This document shows, in pieces, positions 42,961-52,591 of a DNA stretch of 64,000 nt; position 1 is the first letter of the stretch, and every line of letters starts with the position of its first letter. Position numbers and translations under genes: made by a program. Source of the DNA: Lysobacteraceae bacterium PS02340 (GTDB taxonomy: Bacteria; Pseudomonadota; Gammaproteobacteria; Xanthomonadales; Xanthomonadaceae). The notes under the pieces were generated by a model. The model searched no databases. It saw only the letters and a list, made by a program, of their open reading frames with translations, and was not told the origin of the DNA. The DNA lies in the NCBI GenBank assembly GCA_029959605.1, contig JASCOC010000008.1, positions 98,209 to 162,208 on the forward strand, written 5' to 3'.

Positions 42961-43986
42961 CTACAGCCAGCGCGCCTTCTTGAACATCCGGTAGAGCACG
43001 ACCATCACCACGCCCACGCCGCCGATCAGCACGGGATACGCGTAGCGTTCGTCGAGTTCGGGCATGCCGTGGAAGTTCATGCCGTACCAGCTGGTGATCA
43101 GCGTCGGCGCGGCGAGCAGGGCGGCCCAGGCACCGAGCTTCTTGACGATCTCGCCCTGGGTCAGCGTCACCAGCGCCTGGTTGACGCCCAGCGCGGTGCC
43201 GAGGATGTCGCGGATCGCGTCGATGGTCTCGTTGATGCGCACCGAGTGGTCGAGCACGTCGCGGATGTAAAGCTTGGCGTCGCTGGGAATCAGCGGGCTG
43301 CTGCTGCGCACGAGCTGCGAGAGCACGTCCTGCAGCGGCGTCACCGCGACGCGCATGTAGGTCAGCTCGCGCTTGAGCTGGTAGAGCCGGATCACGATGC
43401 CGCGATGGAACTGCTCGCTGATGATGTCCTGCTCGAGTGCGTTGAGCGTGGTCTTGAAGTCGTCGACGATCGGCAGATAGTTGTCGACGATCGCGTCGAG
43501 CACCGCGTACAGCGCCGCCGGCGCGCCCATCGCCATCAGTTCGGGCTCGCGTTCGATGCGTTGCCGCGCCGGCGCATACGACAGCGACGCCCCGTGGCGC
43601 ACGGTCACCAGATAGCGCGCGCCCAGGAAGATGTGGGTCTCGCCGTAGGCGATGCGTTCGTCGATCGCCTGCGCGGTGTTGGCCACGATGAACAGCGAAT
43701 CGCCGTAGGCCTCGATCTTCGGCCGCTGGTGCGCCTTGCCGGCGTCCTCGATCGCGAGATCGTGCAGGCAGAACTCTTCCTGCAGCTGCGCCAGCACCTC
43801 GGCGGCCGGCTCGTACAGGCCGATCCACACGAAGCTGCCGTCGTCGACCGCCAGGACCTCGCTGATGTCGTCGAGCAGGATGTTCTGCTTGCGGCCATCC
43901 GGCCCGTACACGGCGCAATTGACCACGCAGGCTGGATTGGCGGCGGCGGGTGCCGCGGCGATGACTGGATCGGCTGGGGTCTGCAT
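42961..43986 (-). CDS. corA: CorA family magnesium/cobalt transporter
   Basis: The 341-residue protein has a long cytoplasmic domain and two C-terminal membrane helices, with the CorA signature YGMNFHGMPEL (GMN motif, ~residues 300-310) and a basic tail KKARW. CorA forms pentameric Mg2+ channels, and also passes Co2+ and Ni2+. It lies between exoD and GH97, separate from both. Confidence 0.93.
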   Translation of the reverse strand: MQTPADPVIAAAPAAANPACVVNCAVYGPDGRKQNILLDDISEVLAVDDGSFVWIGLYEPAAEVLAQLQEEFCLHDLAIEDAGKAHQRPKIEAYGDSLFIVANTAQAIDERIAYGETHIFLGARYLVTVRHGASLSYAPARQRIEREPELMAMGAPAALYAVLDAIVDNYLPIVDDFKTTLNALEQDIISEQFHRGIVIRLYQLKRELTYMRVAVTPLQDVLSQLVRSSSPLIPSDAKLYIRDVLDHSVRINETIDAIRDILGTALGVNQALVTLTQGEIVKKLGAWAALLAAPTLITSWYGMNFHGMPELDERYAYPVLIGGVGVVMVVLYRMFKKARWL

Positions 43987-44054
43987 CGCGCCATCGTCCG
44001 CCAGCGCGGTCCGCTCGACAAGCGCGGCGCGCCCGGTGGGCGCGCGCCTGACGC

Positions 44055-46094
44055 TCAGCGTGCGATGAAACGCACCGCCTGGCCGCCGCCCGATGCCATC
44101 GCGATCGACAGCGTGTCGCCGGCGCCGACCTCGCGCGATTCGATCGCGATCGCATGCGGATCCGTGCGCCAGCCGGCACCGTCGCCGTCGCGGTAGATCT
44201 GCGCCATGTAACGACGATCCGGGTCGAGGAAATCCAGTGGCAGCGCGACCGTGCGCGCGGTGTCGTCGGTTACCGCGCCCAGATACCAGTCGTCGCCGCC
44301 GCGCTCGCGGCGTGCGATGACCGCGAACTCGCCGACCGCGCCGTCGAGCGCGCGGGTCTCTTCCCAGTCCACCGGCACGTTGCGGACGAACTGGAACGCC
44401 TCGGGCCGCGATTCGTAGTGCTCGAGCAGATCGGCCGCCATCTGCAGCGGGCTGTAGATCACCACGTACAGCGCCAGCTGCTTGGCCAGCGTCGTCGCCA
44501 TCGGCGTGCCGGACTTTGTGTCCATGCCGAAGATGCCCGGCGTGAAGTCCATCGGCCCGGCGAGCAGGCGCGTGTAGACCAGCGTCGCCTCGTGTTCCGG
44601 CGGATTGCCCGGCTGGCCCCAGGCGTTGTATTCCATGCCGCGCGCGCCTTCGCGCGTGACGAGGTTCGGATACGTGCGACGCAGGCCGGTGTCCTTCACC
44701 GGCTCGTGCGGATTGACACTGATGTGCTGCGCCGCCGCGGCCTCGACCACCTTCTGGTGGTGGCGCACCATCGCCTGGCCTTCATGCCAAGCGTAATGCA
44801 GCGCGCCGTCCTCGCCGCGCACCTTGGCCTGGCCCGCGTCGGCGACGTAACCGGTCTTCACCGCCTGTACGCCGAGGCGTCCGTAGAGCGCCATCGCATC
44901 GTCGAGCTGCGCTTCGTAGTGCGCGGCATGGCCGGAGGTTTCGTGGTGGCCGATCAGGGTCACGCCCTTGTCGCGCGCGTGGCGGGTCACGGCTTCGATG
45001 TCGAAATCGGGGTAGGGCCGGGTGAAGCTGAAGGTCTCGCCGTTGCCGAACCAGTCGCCGTCCCAGCCGACGTTCCAGCCTTCGACCAGCACGCCGCCGA
45101 AGCCGTTCGCCGCGGCGAAATCGATGTGCCGGATCGCATGCGCGGTGGTCGCGCCGTGCTTGGGCCCCGACGCCCAGGTCTTGCGGTCGAGATGCATCTC
45201 CCACCAGATGCCGACGTACTTCATCGGCCGCACCCACGACACATCGCCGAGCGCGTTGGGTGCATTGAGGTTGAGGATCAGGCCCGACTCGACCAGACCG
45301 CCTGCGCGATCAGCGATCTGGATCGTGCGCCAGGGCGTCGCGAATGGCGTGGCCACTTCGACCTTGGCCGCGCCGATGCCCGGCGTCAGCGCGGCGCGGA
45401 AGCGGCGACCGTCGACGCGCGCGAGATTCATGCCCGAGTAGTCGACCAGCGCTGCTTCGTGGATCGACAGGTGCAGGCCGTCGCCGGTGCGCAGCGTGAT
45501 CGGCGTCTGCGCCTGGCCGACCTGCTCGACCGGCGTGCGGTGATAGATGTACTCCTCGCGGTTCCATTCGAACGCGGGAATCCACCACGCGGTCGCGGCA
45601 TCGGCGATGTCGAACTCGGTCAGCTCCTCGGCGATCGACAGGCGATCCAGCCCGGGCTGTTTCGGAACGTCGTAGCGGAAGCCCAAACCGTCGTCGAACA
45701 CCCGGAACTCGACGTCGAAGCGGCGCTTCGGTCCGGCGGTCTCGGCCAGCGTGACCCGCAATGCGCTGTGGTGGTCGCGCATCTCGCGGCGCTCGCCCCA
45801 GGGCTGCTCCCAGCGCTCATCGTGCGCCTGCGTGCGCTGGTCGACGATCGCCAGATTGCGTTCGAACTTGCGCGTGTCGGTGAACATCAGGCCCAGGCGG
45901 GACGGCGCGATGACCGGGCGGCCGTCGCGACTGACGGCGTAGCTGGCGCGGCCTTCGGTGTCGGTCGTGACCTCGACGGTGATGCGTCCATCCGGCGATG
46001 CGACACGCGCGCTGGTGCGCGGTTCGGCAGCGAGTGCGGTGAGGGTGGCGAGCGGCAGCAGTGCGGCCAGTAATCCGACGAGACGGTTCGACAT
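44055..46094 (-). CDS. Glycoside hydrolase family 97 alpha-glycosidase
   Basis: The 679-residue protein has a signal peptide (~22 residues, LTALAA) and GH97 regions: an N-terminal beta-sandwich (~30-270), a catalytic barrel with WWEMHLDRKTWASGPKHGAT, GVLVEGWNVGWDGDWFG, VNPHEPVKD and REGARGMEYNAWG, and a C-terminal beta domain. The Glu residues in NPHEP and MEYN occupy the base positions of inverting members; the residue where retaining members have a nucleophilic Asp appears as Gly (VKTGYV). This suggests an inverting alpha-glucosidase. A palindrome upstream may be its operator. Confidence 0.88.
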   Translation of the reverse strand: MSNRLVGLLAALLPLATLTALAAEPRTSARVASPDGRITVEVTTDTEGRASYAVSRDGRPVIAPSRLGLMFTDTRKFERNLAIVDQRTQAHDERWEQPWGERREMRDHHSALRVTLAETAGPKRRFDVEFRVFDDGLGFRYDVPKQPGLDRLSIAEELTEFDIADAATAWWIPAFEWNREEYIYHRTPVEQVGQAQTPITLRTGDGLHLSIHEAALVDYSGMNLARVDGRRFRAALTPGIGAAKVEVATPFATPWRTIQIADRAGGLVESGLILNLNAPNALGDVSWVRPMKYVGIWWEMHLDRKTWASGPKHGATTAHAIRHIDFAAANGFGGVLVEGWNVGWDGDWFGNGETFSFTRPYPDFDIEAVTRHARDKGVTLIGHHETSGHAAHYEAQLDDAMALYGRLGVQAVKTGYVADAGQAKVRGEDGALHYAWHEGQAMVRHHQKVVEAAAAQHISVNPHEPVKDTGLRRTYPNLVTREGARGMEYNAWGQPGNPPEHEATLVYTRLLAGPMDFTPGIFGMDTKSGTPMATTLAKQLALYVVIYSPLQMAADLLEHYESRPEAFQFVRNVPVDWEETRALDGAVGEFAVIARRERGGDDWYLGAVTDDTARTVALPLDFLDPDRRYMAQIYRDGDGAGWRTDPHAIAIESREVGAGDTLSIAMASGGGQAVRFIAR

Positions 46095-46169
46095 CGTGCG
46101 GCGCCCTCCCAGACGCGTGCAATCGTGCGTGCGTCCGGATTCTTGCACGCGCATTCCGCGTGGTCGGGG

Positions 46170-46183
46170 TGCATACGTATGCA
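46170..46183 (-). promoter_or_regulatory. Perfect palindrome upstream of GH97, candidate LacI-type operator
   Basis: The perfect 14-base palindrome tgcatacgtatgca with central CG lies 76 bases upstream of the GH97 ATG. LacI-family sugar regulators use such CG-centred palindromes. No regulator gene lies beside it. Confidence 0.5.
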
Positions 46184-46210
46184 GCGATGCGCGTCCCCGC
46201 AGGCGTGGTC

Positions 46211-47428
46211 CTATCGGGCGTGTCGCCTGCGCAGCGCGCACCACAACCCAGCATGCACCGGCATCAGCAGCGAGAGCCACGCCGCATTGCGCTGCGGCAG
46301 CACCGGCAGCCAGTGCAGGAACAGCGCGACGATGCCGCACACCAGCACGGCAGCCAGCACCCAGCCGAACAGTGCACCGGGTGCGCGTCCACGTGCGATG
46401 CGCCAGCCGCCCGGCAGCAGCAGCAGGCACAGCGGGTTGAACAGCAGCAGGTTGTGATTGCGCCAGGCGAAGACGTGTTCGCTGCCCAGCCACAGGAACA
46501 GCATCACGCCGCCGAGCAGGGCGCTCAGGGTCCAGAACGGCAGGGCGATCGCGGCCAGCGCACGCGGTGCGAACCGGCCGGCGACGAGAATCGCCACGCC
46601 GAGTACGAGACCGGCCACCAGCCACGGCCACAACAGACGCGCGCGTTCGACCGGTTCCGGTGCCTGCGTGTGCGGCACGATGATCTGCTCGCCCGAGACC
46701 AGCGGACGGCCATCGACATTGCGCGCGCTGCGCAGCGCATCGGCCAGCCGCATCGGCACGAACGCGTCTTCCCACAAAGCATTCGGTCGATCGGCGGACG
46801 GCCCCAGGCCGATGTCGAAGCCCAGCCACATCCAGGGCGCCGGCGAGGCCAGGCGGACCGCGTCGCCGCGATAGGTGTTGCCGCGCGAGCGGCCCTGCAA
46901 CTGGCCGCGCAGCGCGCCGCCGAGTGCGGTGTCGATCGCGTCGCGCACGCGCGTGGAACAGTTGTCGGTGAAGTAGTCGTAGCGGTAGTGCGCGTGTTCG
47001 GGCTTCGCGTTCTCGACCAGCGCGCCGACGAGCTCGCGGGCCTGCGCGGGGTCGAGATCCAGCCACTGGATCGACACGCCGCGGCCGACGTCGCGGTAGT
47101 AGGCGAGATCGTCGGCGAGCGGCAATGCGGCCAGCATGTAGCGCATGTCGCCGCGGATGAAACGCGGCACGAAATCCGGCTCGTTCGGATCGAAGAAGCC
47201 GAAGTTGTACGACAGCGGCTCCGGCTCGCCCGGATCGTCGACGACCAGCGCGTTGTGGCCGAAGCGTTCGAAGAACACGTCGCCGGGCTGCATCGTCGCC
47301 ACGCCGATGCGCGGCGCGCCCGTATCCTGCGCCACCGCGAGCAGCGGCCACAGCGTCAGGCACAGCAGCAGGACACACGCACGCGCGAACGTGCGCGCCC
47401 GTCCGCGCAGCAGATCAGGCTTCGGCAT
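46211..47428 (-). CDS. DUF4105 membrane protein (Lnb-type N-terminal domain)
   Basis: The 405-residue protein has a signal peptide (~34 residues, AVAQDTG). A DUF4105 domain with FFERFGHNALVVDD and YFTDNCSTRVRDAID comes next; NC-x-T is the conserved family cysteine and may be catalytic. Five C-terminal membrane segments follow. Lnb domains occur in lysyl-phosphatidylglycerol or lipoprotein acylation systems, but this protein's role is unknown. It overlaps the corC stop by 14 bases, in a place where many proteobacteria have the apolipoprotein acyltransferase lnt. Confidence 0.8.
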   Translation of the reverse strand: MPKPDLLRGRARTFARACVLLLCLTLWPLLAVAQDTGAPRIGVATMQPGDVFFERFGHNALVVDDPGEPEPLSYNFGFFDPNEPDFVPRFIRGDMRYMLAALPLADDLAYYRDVGRGVSIQWLDLDPAQARELVGALVENAKPEHAHYRYDYFTDNCSTRVRDAIDTALGGALRGQLQGRSRGNTYRGDAVRLASPAPWMWLGFDIGLGPSADRPNALWEDAFVPMRLADALRSARNVDGRPLVSGEQIIVPHTQAPEPVERARLLWPWLVAGLVLGVAILVAGRFAPRALAAIALPFWTLSALLGGVMLFLWLGSEHVFAWRNHNLLLFNPLCLLLLPGGWRIARGRAPGALFGWVLAAVLVCGIVALFLHWLPVLPQRNAAWLSLLMPVHAGLWCALRRRHAR

Positions 47429-48284
47429 GCACGCTGACGTGCAGCGCGTGCAGACGTCGCGAGTCGGCATCGGTCACCCGGAACGCGAAGCGGCCGAGCG
47501 TGAGTTCCTCGCCGACCTCGGGCAGATGGCCGATCGCACCGGTGATCACGCCACCGATCGTGTCGTACTCGGCGTCGTCGAAATCGGACCCGAAGCGCTC
47601 GTTGAAATCGGCGATCGGGGTCAGCGCGCTGACCGCGAACTGGCCGTCGGCCTGGGCCGCGATCAACGCGTTCGGATCCTCGGCATCGTCGTGTTCGTCG
47701 TCGATCTCGCCGACGATCTCCTCCAGCACGTCCTCGATCGTCACCAGACCGGCGACGCCGCCGTACTCGTCGATGACGATCGCCATGTGGTTGCGCGACA
47801 GGCGGAACTCGCGCAGCAGCACGTTGAGCTTCTTGGATTCGGGAATCAGCACCGCGGGGCGCAGCAGCTCGTGGATCGAGCCGGGGCCGTTGTCGGCCAC
47901 CACGCCGCGCAGCAGATCCTTGGCCAGCAGGATGCCGAGAATCTCGTCCTTGTCGTCGCCGTGCACCGGGAAGCGCGAGTGGCCGGAATCGACGACCTGC
48001 TTCATCAGTTCCAGAAAGGGCGCATCGGACGGCAGCGCGACCATCTGCGCGCGCGGCACCATCACGTCCCCGACCGTCTTGCTGGAGATGCCCAGCGCGC
48101 CTTCGAACATGCGCAGCGTGTCTGCGTCGATCAGGCCATCGGCATGGGTATCGCGGAGCAGTTCCACGAGGTCCTCGCGGTTGCTCGGCTCGCCGGAAAT
48201 GGCCGAGCTCAGGCGCTCGAGCCAGCCGCGGCGGCGCTCCTGGGGTTCGGAGGCGGGGGAAGGTCGACTGTCGTCCTCGGACAT
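47415..48284 (-). CDS. corC: CorC/HlyC family transporter-associated CBS protein
   Basis: The 289-residue protein has two CBS domains (VGDVMVPRAQMVALPSDAPF, ~75-94; HELLRPAVLIPESKKLNVLL, ~138-157) and a C-terminal CorC_HlyC domain with DEYGGVAGLVTIEDVLEEIVG. It lacks the N-terminal DUF21 membrane part, as in other cytoplasmic CorC. It is linked to magnesium and cobalt efflux. It lies 73 bases downstream of ybeY, in the conserved miaB-phoH-ybeY-corC order. Confidence 0.9.
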   Translation of the reverse strand: MSEDDSRPSPASEPQERRRGWLERLSSAISGEPSNREDLVELLRDTHADGLIDADTLRMFEGALGISSKTVGDVMVPRAQMVALPSDAPFLELMKQVVDSGHSRFPVHGDDKDEILGILLAKDLLRGVVADNGPGSIHELLRPAVLIPESKKLNVLLREFRLSRNHMAIVIDEYGGVAGLVTIEDVLEEIVGEIDDEHDDAEDPNALIAAQADGQFAVSALTPIADFNERFGSDFDDAEYDTIGGVITGAIGHLPEVGEELTLGRFAFRVTDADSRRLHALHVSVHAEA

Positions 48285-48357
48285 GGCGTGCTGCGTGTTC
48301 GCGAATCGCCCGGATGGGCCTTGGTGGCAGTCTATCAGGCCGCCGTGGCGGCGCCCG

Positions 48358-48846
48358 TCAGCGCAGCTCGCCGGCGTAGGGATCGTCGATGCCGAGGCCG
48401 GCGAGGATCTCGCGCTCCAGTTGCTCCATCGCCTCGGCGTCCTTGTCGTCCTCGTGGTCCCAGCCGAGCAGGTGCAGCACGCCATGGACGGTGAGGTGCG
48501 CGTAGTGCGCGTTCAAGGACTTGGCCTGCTCGGCGGCCTCGCGCGCGACCACCGGTGCGCAGATGACGAGGTCACCGAGCAGCGGCAGATGTACGCCGTC
48601 GGGCAGACCTTCCGGCAGCTCTGCGGGGAAGCTCAGCACGTTGGTCGCGTAGTCCTTGCCGCGGTAATGGCGGTTGAGCGCACGGCCTTCGTCTTCGTCG
48701 ACGATCCGGATCGCCAGATCCGCCTCGCGGATGCGTCCGGCCAGTGCGGCCGCCGACCACTTCCGGAAACTCGCCGCGGCCGGCAGGCCCTTGCGCGGCA
48801 GCGCATAGCCGATCGCGACATCGAGGCGGGTGGGGCCTTGCGTCAT
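48358..48846 (-). CDS. ybeY: Endoribonuclease YbeY
   Basis: The 162-residue zinc endoribonuclease has the invariant H-x3-H-x5-H motif in [11 protein letters not shown] (~120-130). YbeY takes part in 16S rRNA 3' maturation and ribosome quality control. It overlaps the phoH stop by 4 bases (ATGA) within the miaB-phoH-ybeY-corC cluster. Confidence 0.95.
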   Translation of the reverse strand: MTQGPTRLDVAIGYALPRKGLPAAASFRKWSAAALAGRIREADLAIRIVDEDEGRALNRHYRGKDYATNVLSFPAELPEGLPDGVHLPLLGDLVICAPVVAREAAEQAKSLNAHYAHLTVHGVLHLLGWDHEDDKDAEAMEQLEREILAGLGIDDPYAGELR

Positions 48847-49829
48847 CCCTGCGCCGCCGGGCCGGTGGCCGCGTCAGCGGCATCGCGGCGCTCGTAGGCG
48901 GTGACGATGCGGGCGACCAGCGGATGACGCACCACGTCGCGCGCTTCGAAGAACGTGAAGCTGACGCCCTCGACCTCGTGCAGGACTTCGATCGCATCGC
49001 GCAGGCCGGACTTCACGTGCTTGGGCAGATCGATCTGGGTGAGGTCGCCGGTGACGACCGCGGTCGAGCCGAAGCCCAGGCGGGTCAGGAACATCTTCAT
49101 CTGTTCGATCGTGGTGTTCTGCGCCTCGTCGAGGATCACGAACGCATCGTTGAGCGTGCGGCCGCGCATGTAGGCCAGCGGCGCGATCTCGATGACGTTG
49201 CGTTCCAGCAGCTTGGCCACTTTTTCGACGCCGAGCATTTCGTACAGCGCGTCGTAGAGCGGGCGCAGATAGGGATCGACCTTCTGGGTCAGATCGCCGG
49301 GCAGGAAGCCGAGCTTCTCGCCGGCCTCGACCGCCGGCCGCACGAGGATCAGGCGCTGCACCTTGGCTTCGTTGAGCGCTTCGACCGCCATCGCGACCGC
49401 GAGGAAGGTCTTGCCGGTACCCGCCGGGCCGACGCCGAAGTTGATGTCGTGGCCGGTGATCTTGTGGAGGTACTTGGCCTGGTTCGCGCCGCGCCCGCGG
49501 ATCGTGCCGCGCTTGACCCGCACCGAGACTTCCTGCGGCGTGTAGTCCTCTTCGACGTTCGCCGGACTCAGCCGAAGGTTGATCGCGTGGCTGTCGAGCA
49601 CCTCGGCCTCGCTCTCGGCGTACAGCGCCTTGAGCAGCTTCTCGGTGCGGTCGAGCATGGCCTCGTCGCGACCCGTGACGCGGAAGATGTTGCCGCGGTT
49701 GGCGATCTCCACGCCCAGGCGCAGTTCGATCTGGCGCAGATGGCCGTCGAACGGACCGGCGAGATTGGACAGGCGCTCGGAGTCCGAGGGCTCGAGCAGG
49801 AAGGTGCGTTCGGGGAGGGCGTTGGTCAT
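48843..49829 (-). CDS. ybeZ: PhoH-like ATPase (YbeZ)
   Basis: The 328-residue protein has an N-terminal KH-like region and a PhoH NTPase with Walker [12 protein letters not shown] (~128-138) and Walker [12 protein letters not shown] (~222-232). YbeZ interacts with YbeY in ribosome maturation. It follows miaB by 60 bases and overlaps ybeY by 4. Confidence 0.94.
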   Translation of the reverse strand: MTNALPERTFLLEPSDSERLSNLAGPFDGHLRQIELRLGVEIANRGNIFRVTGRDEAMLDRTEKLLKALYAESEAEVLDSHAINLRLSPANVEEDYTPQEVSVRVKRGTIRGRGANQAKYLHKITGHDINFGVGPAGTGKTFLAVAMAVEALNEAKVQRLILVRPAVEAGEKLGFLPGDLTQKVDPYLRPLYDALYEMLGVEKVAKLLERNVIEIAPLAYMRGRTLNDAFVILDEAQNTTIEQMKMFLTRLGFGSTAVVTGDLTQIDLPKHVKSGLRDAIEVLHEVEGVSFTFFEARDVVRHPLVARIVTAYERRDAADAATGPAAQG

Positions 49830-49889
49830 GACGCGGATTCTAGCGAGTGGCGCGACAGGCGGACGTGTAAAGCCGTGCCGCGGCTCGGT

Positions 49890-51305
49890 TCAGTCGGTGT
49901 CGCACAGCACCAGGCGACCGCGCAGCGAATTGCTCAGCGCCGCGGTGATCTCGACATCGACGAACTGGCCGATCAGGCGCGCCGGCGCCGGGAAGTTCAC
50001 CGACCGCATGTTCTCGGTCTTGCCGGTGAGCTCGGCCGGATCCTTGCGCGAGGGACCTTCGACCAGCACCGTCTGCACGGTGCCGACCATGCGCTCGGAA
50101 ATGCCGGCGGCATACGCATTGATGTGCGCCTGCAGACGCGACAGGCGCGCATGCTTTTCTTCCTGGGTCACCGAATCTTCGAGATCCGAGGCCGGCGTGC
50201 CCGGGCGGCGCGAATAGATGAAGGAGAACGACTGGTCGAAGCCGACGTCCTCGATCAGCTTCATCGTCTTCTCGAAATCGGCGTCGGTCTCGCCGGGGAA
50301 GCCGACGATGAAATCCGAACTGATCGAGATGTCCGGCCGCACCACGCGGAGCTTGCGGATCTTCTGCTTGAATTCCAGTGCGGTGTAGCCGCGCTTCATC
50401 GCCGACAGGATGCGGTCGCTGCCAGCCTGCACCGGCAGATGCAGATAGTTCGCGAGCTGCGGCACGTCGCGATAGGCCTCGACGAGCGAGTCGGAGAATT
50501 CCAGCGGATGCGAGGTGGTGAAGCGGATGCGGTCGACGCCGTCGATCTCGGCGATCGTGCGGATCAGCAGGCCGAGATCAGCGATCTCGCCTTCGCCCAT
50601 CGGGCCGCGATACGCATTGACGTTCTGGCCCAGCAGATTGATCTCGCGCACGCCCTGGCCGGCCAGCTGCACGACCTCGACCAGCACGTCCTCGAACGGT
50701 CGGCTGACTTCCTCGCCACGCGTATAGGGCACCACGCAGAACGAGCAGTACTTCGAGCAGCCTTCCATGATCGACACGAACGCGCTCGGCCCTTCGGCAC
50801 GCGGCTCGGGCAGGCGGTCGAACTTCTCGATCTCGGGAAAGCTGATGTCGACCTGCGGCAGGCCGGTCTCGCGCTTGGCGCGGATCAGCTCGGGCAGGCG
50901 ATGCAGGGTCTGCGGGCCGAACACAAGATCCACGTAGGGCGCGCGCTTGACGATCGCCTCGCCTTCCTGCGACGCCACGCAGCCGCCGACGCCGATCAGC
51001 ACCGGCTTGCCGTCCTTCTTGAGCGCCTTCCAGCGGCCGAGCTGGCTGAAGACCTTTTCCTGCGCCTTCTCGCGGATCGAGCAGGTGTTGACCAGCACGA
51101 CGTCCGCGTCCTCGACGTTGTCGGTGAGTTCCAGGCCATCACTGGCGGCGAGCACGTCGGCCATCTTGGCCGAGTCGTACTCGTTCATCTGGCACCCGTG
51201 GGTCTGGATGTAGAGCTTGCCGCGCGGCGCGGCAGCGCCCGGCGCCGGCGAAACGGAAAGGTCGGAAGCAGGCGCGCTCGGCGCCGCGGATGCGGTCTGG
51301 GTCAT
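49890..51305 (-). CDS. miaB: tRNA-2-methylthio-N6-dimethylallyladenosine synthase MiaB
   Basis: The 471-residue methylthiotransferase has N-terminal cluster cysteines in [15 protein letters not shown] ([11 protein letters not shown], ~36), NTCSIRE (~72) and GGCVAS (~106), then the radical SAM motif CSKYCSFC (C-x3-C-x2-C, ~180-187) and a C-terminal TRAM domain. It adds the 2-methylthio group to i6A37 of tRNAs reading UNN codons. The first ~25 residues are Ala/Pro-rich. It leads the miaB-ybeZ-ybeY-corC cluster. Confidence 0.96.
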   Translation of the reverse strand: MTQTASAAPSAPASDLSVSPAPGAAAPRGKLYIQTHGCQMNEYDSAKMADVLAASDGLELTDNVEDADVVLVNTCSIREKAQEKVFSQLGRWKALKKDGKPVLIGVGGCVASQEGEAIVKRAPYVDLVFGPQTLHRLPELIRAKRETGLPQVDISFPEIEKFDRLPEPRAEGPSAFVSIMEGCSKYCSFCVVPYTRGEEVSRPFEDVLVEVVQLAGQGVREINLLGQNVNAYRGPMGEGEIADLGLLIRTIAEIDGVDRIRFTTSHPLEFSDSLVEAYRDVPQLANYLHLPVQAGSDRILSAMKRGYTALEFKQKIRKLRVVRPDISISSDFIVGFPGETDADFEKTMKLIEDVGFDQSFSFIYSRRPGTPASDLEDSVTQEEKHARLSRLQAHINAYAAGISERMVGTVQTVLVEGPSRKDPAELTGKTENMRSVNFPAPARLIGQFVDVEITAALSNSLRGRLVLCDTD

Positions 51306-51472
51306 GGCATGTCCGGGGCGCGGTGTTGAGTCCGGGCCGGATGGCTGGAATGGGGCGGGCAGTGTACCGGCAAGCGCCGCGTCCGCGTCCTCCGGGCTGC
51401 GCCGGAGGACCGTCGGCGCCGTTCACAATCAAGCACTTGGCAACCGCCGCCGAACATCGGACACTCCGCATC

Positions 51473-52435
51473 GTGAAACGGGGATGGGGACTCATCGCGA
51501 CACTCGGTCTGCTGGCGGCCTTTCCGGTCGCCGGCAGCACGCTGTATCGCTGCGATTCCGGTGACGGCATCCCGCAGTACGTCAGCAAGCGCGTCAGCGG
51601 CGCCAGTTGCCGGCTCGTCAGCAGCGCGCCCGCGGCGCCGCGTTCCAGCGGCACCCGCGCGTCGCGCCCGGCAGCAGCAACGCCCACGCGGGCGACGGCA
51701 CCCGCGAACGTCGACAGCGGCGCGCCCGCGACCTTCATGGGCGGCACCTCCTCGCCTGCGCCCGCAGCCACGACGGCATCAGCTCGGCCTGTCGCAACCG
51801 CGACCGCAGCACCGACGCCGGCACCGCGGGCCCAGCCCGGCAGCAACCAGCGACGCCTGCAGCAGGGCCAGGTCTACTCGTATGTGAAGGACGGCGTGCG
51901 CCACTACAGCAGCAGCCGGCCGGCCGGTGGTGCGCAGGTCGCCGCGGTCCGCACGATCCGCTACAGCTTCTTCGAGACCTGCTACGCCTGCGGCGCGGCG
52001 CCGGGGGTGAACTTCGGCAGCGTGCGGCTCAACGAGAACGCCTACCGCGACGAGGTCGCGCGCGCCGCCCGCGAGTTCGGGGTCGAGGAAGCGATCGTGC
52101 GGGCGATCATGCACGCCGAGTCCGCGTTCAATCCCAACGCGCTCTCGCGCGCCGGTGCCCAGGGTCTGATGCAGCTGATGCCGGCGACTGCCGCGCGTTT
52201 CGGCGTGGTCAACGCCTTCGACCCCGAGCAGAACATCCGCGGCGGCGTCGAGTACCTCGCGTGGCTGCTCAAGCGCTTCAACGGCGATCTGACCCTGGCC
52301 GCGGCCGGCTACAACGCCGGCGAAGGCGCCGTGCAGCGCCACGGCGGGGTGCCGCCGTATGCCGAGACCCAGCGCTACGTGGTCCGGGTCGGCACGCTGG
52401 CCGACCGGTATCGCGGCCAGCTCGCCAGTCGCTGA
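51473..52435 (+). CDS. Lytic transglycosylase with N-terminal DUF4124-like region
   Basis: The 320-residue protein begins with a GTG start, giving VKRGWGLIATLGLLAAFPVA as signal peptide. A DUF4124-like region (LYRCDSGDGIPQYVSKRV) follows, then a ~70-residue Ala/Pro/Thr linker and a second such strand pair (VYSYVKDGVRHYSS). The C-terminal SLT domain has catalytic Glu in AIMHAESAFNPNA, GAQGLMQLMPATA and AGYNAGEGAV. It cleaves peptidoglycan glycan strands. No ATG suits better in frame: upstream frame lies in the miaB promoter area. It diverges from miaB. Confidence 0.88.
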   Translation: MKRGWGLIATLGLLAAFPVAGSTLYRCDSGDGIPQYVSKRVSGASCRLVSSAPAAPRSSGTRASRPAAATPTRATAPANVDSGAPATFMGGTSSPAPAATTASARPVATATAAPTPAPRAQPGSNQRRLQQGQVYSYVKDGVRHYSSSRPAGGAQVAAVRTIRYSFFETCYACGAAPGVNFGSVRLNENAYRDEVARAAREFGVEEAIVRAIMHAESAFNPNALSRAGAQGLMQLMPATAARFGVVNAFDPEQNIRGGVEYLAWLLKRFNGDLTLAAAGYNAGEGAVQRHGGVPPYAETQRYVVRVGTLADRYRGQLASR

Positions 52436-52467
52436 GCCGTTATCCGCATCCGGCATCTGCAAATCGA

Positions 52468-52497
52468 TTGTCGGTCGATTCAGGGTTCCGCTACACT
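52468..52497 (+). promoter_or_regulatory. Candidate promoter of petABC
   Basis: TTGTCG (52468-52473), an 18-base spacer and TACACT (52492-52497) lie 95 bases before the petA ATG. Confidence 0.5.
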
Positions 52498-52591
52498 CGG
52501 GCCTCTCTATATGCGGCCAGCCGTCCCACGCGGGCGAAACGGTCCGCGGCAGCCAGTACGCAACAGCTACCGAAAGAGGGCGGGGTACCGG

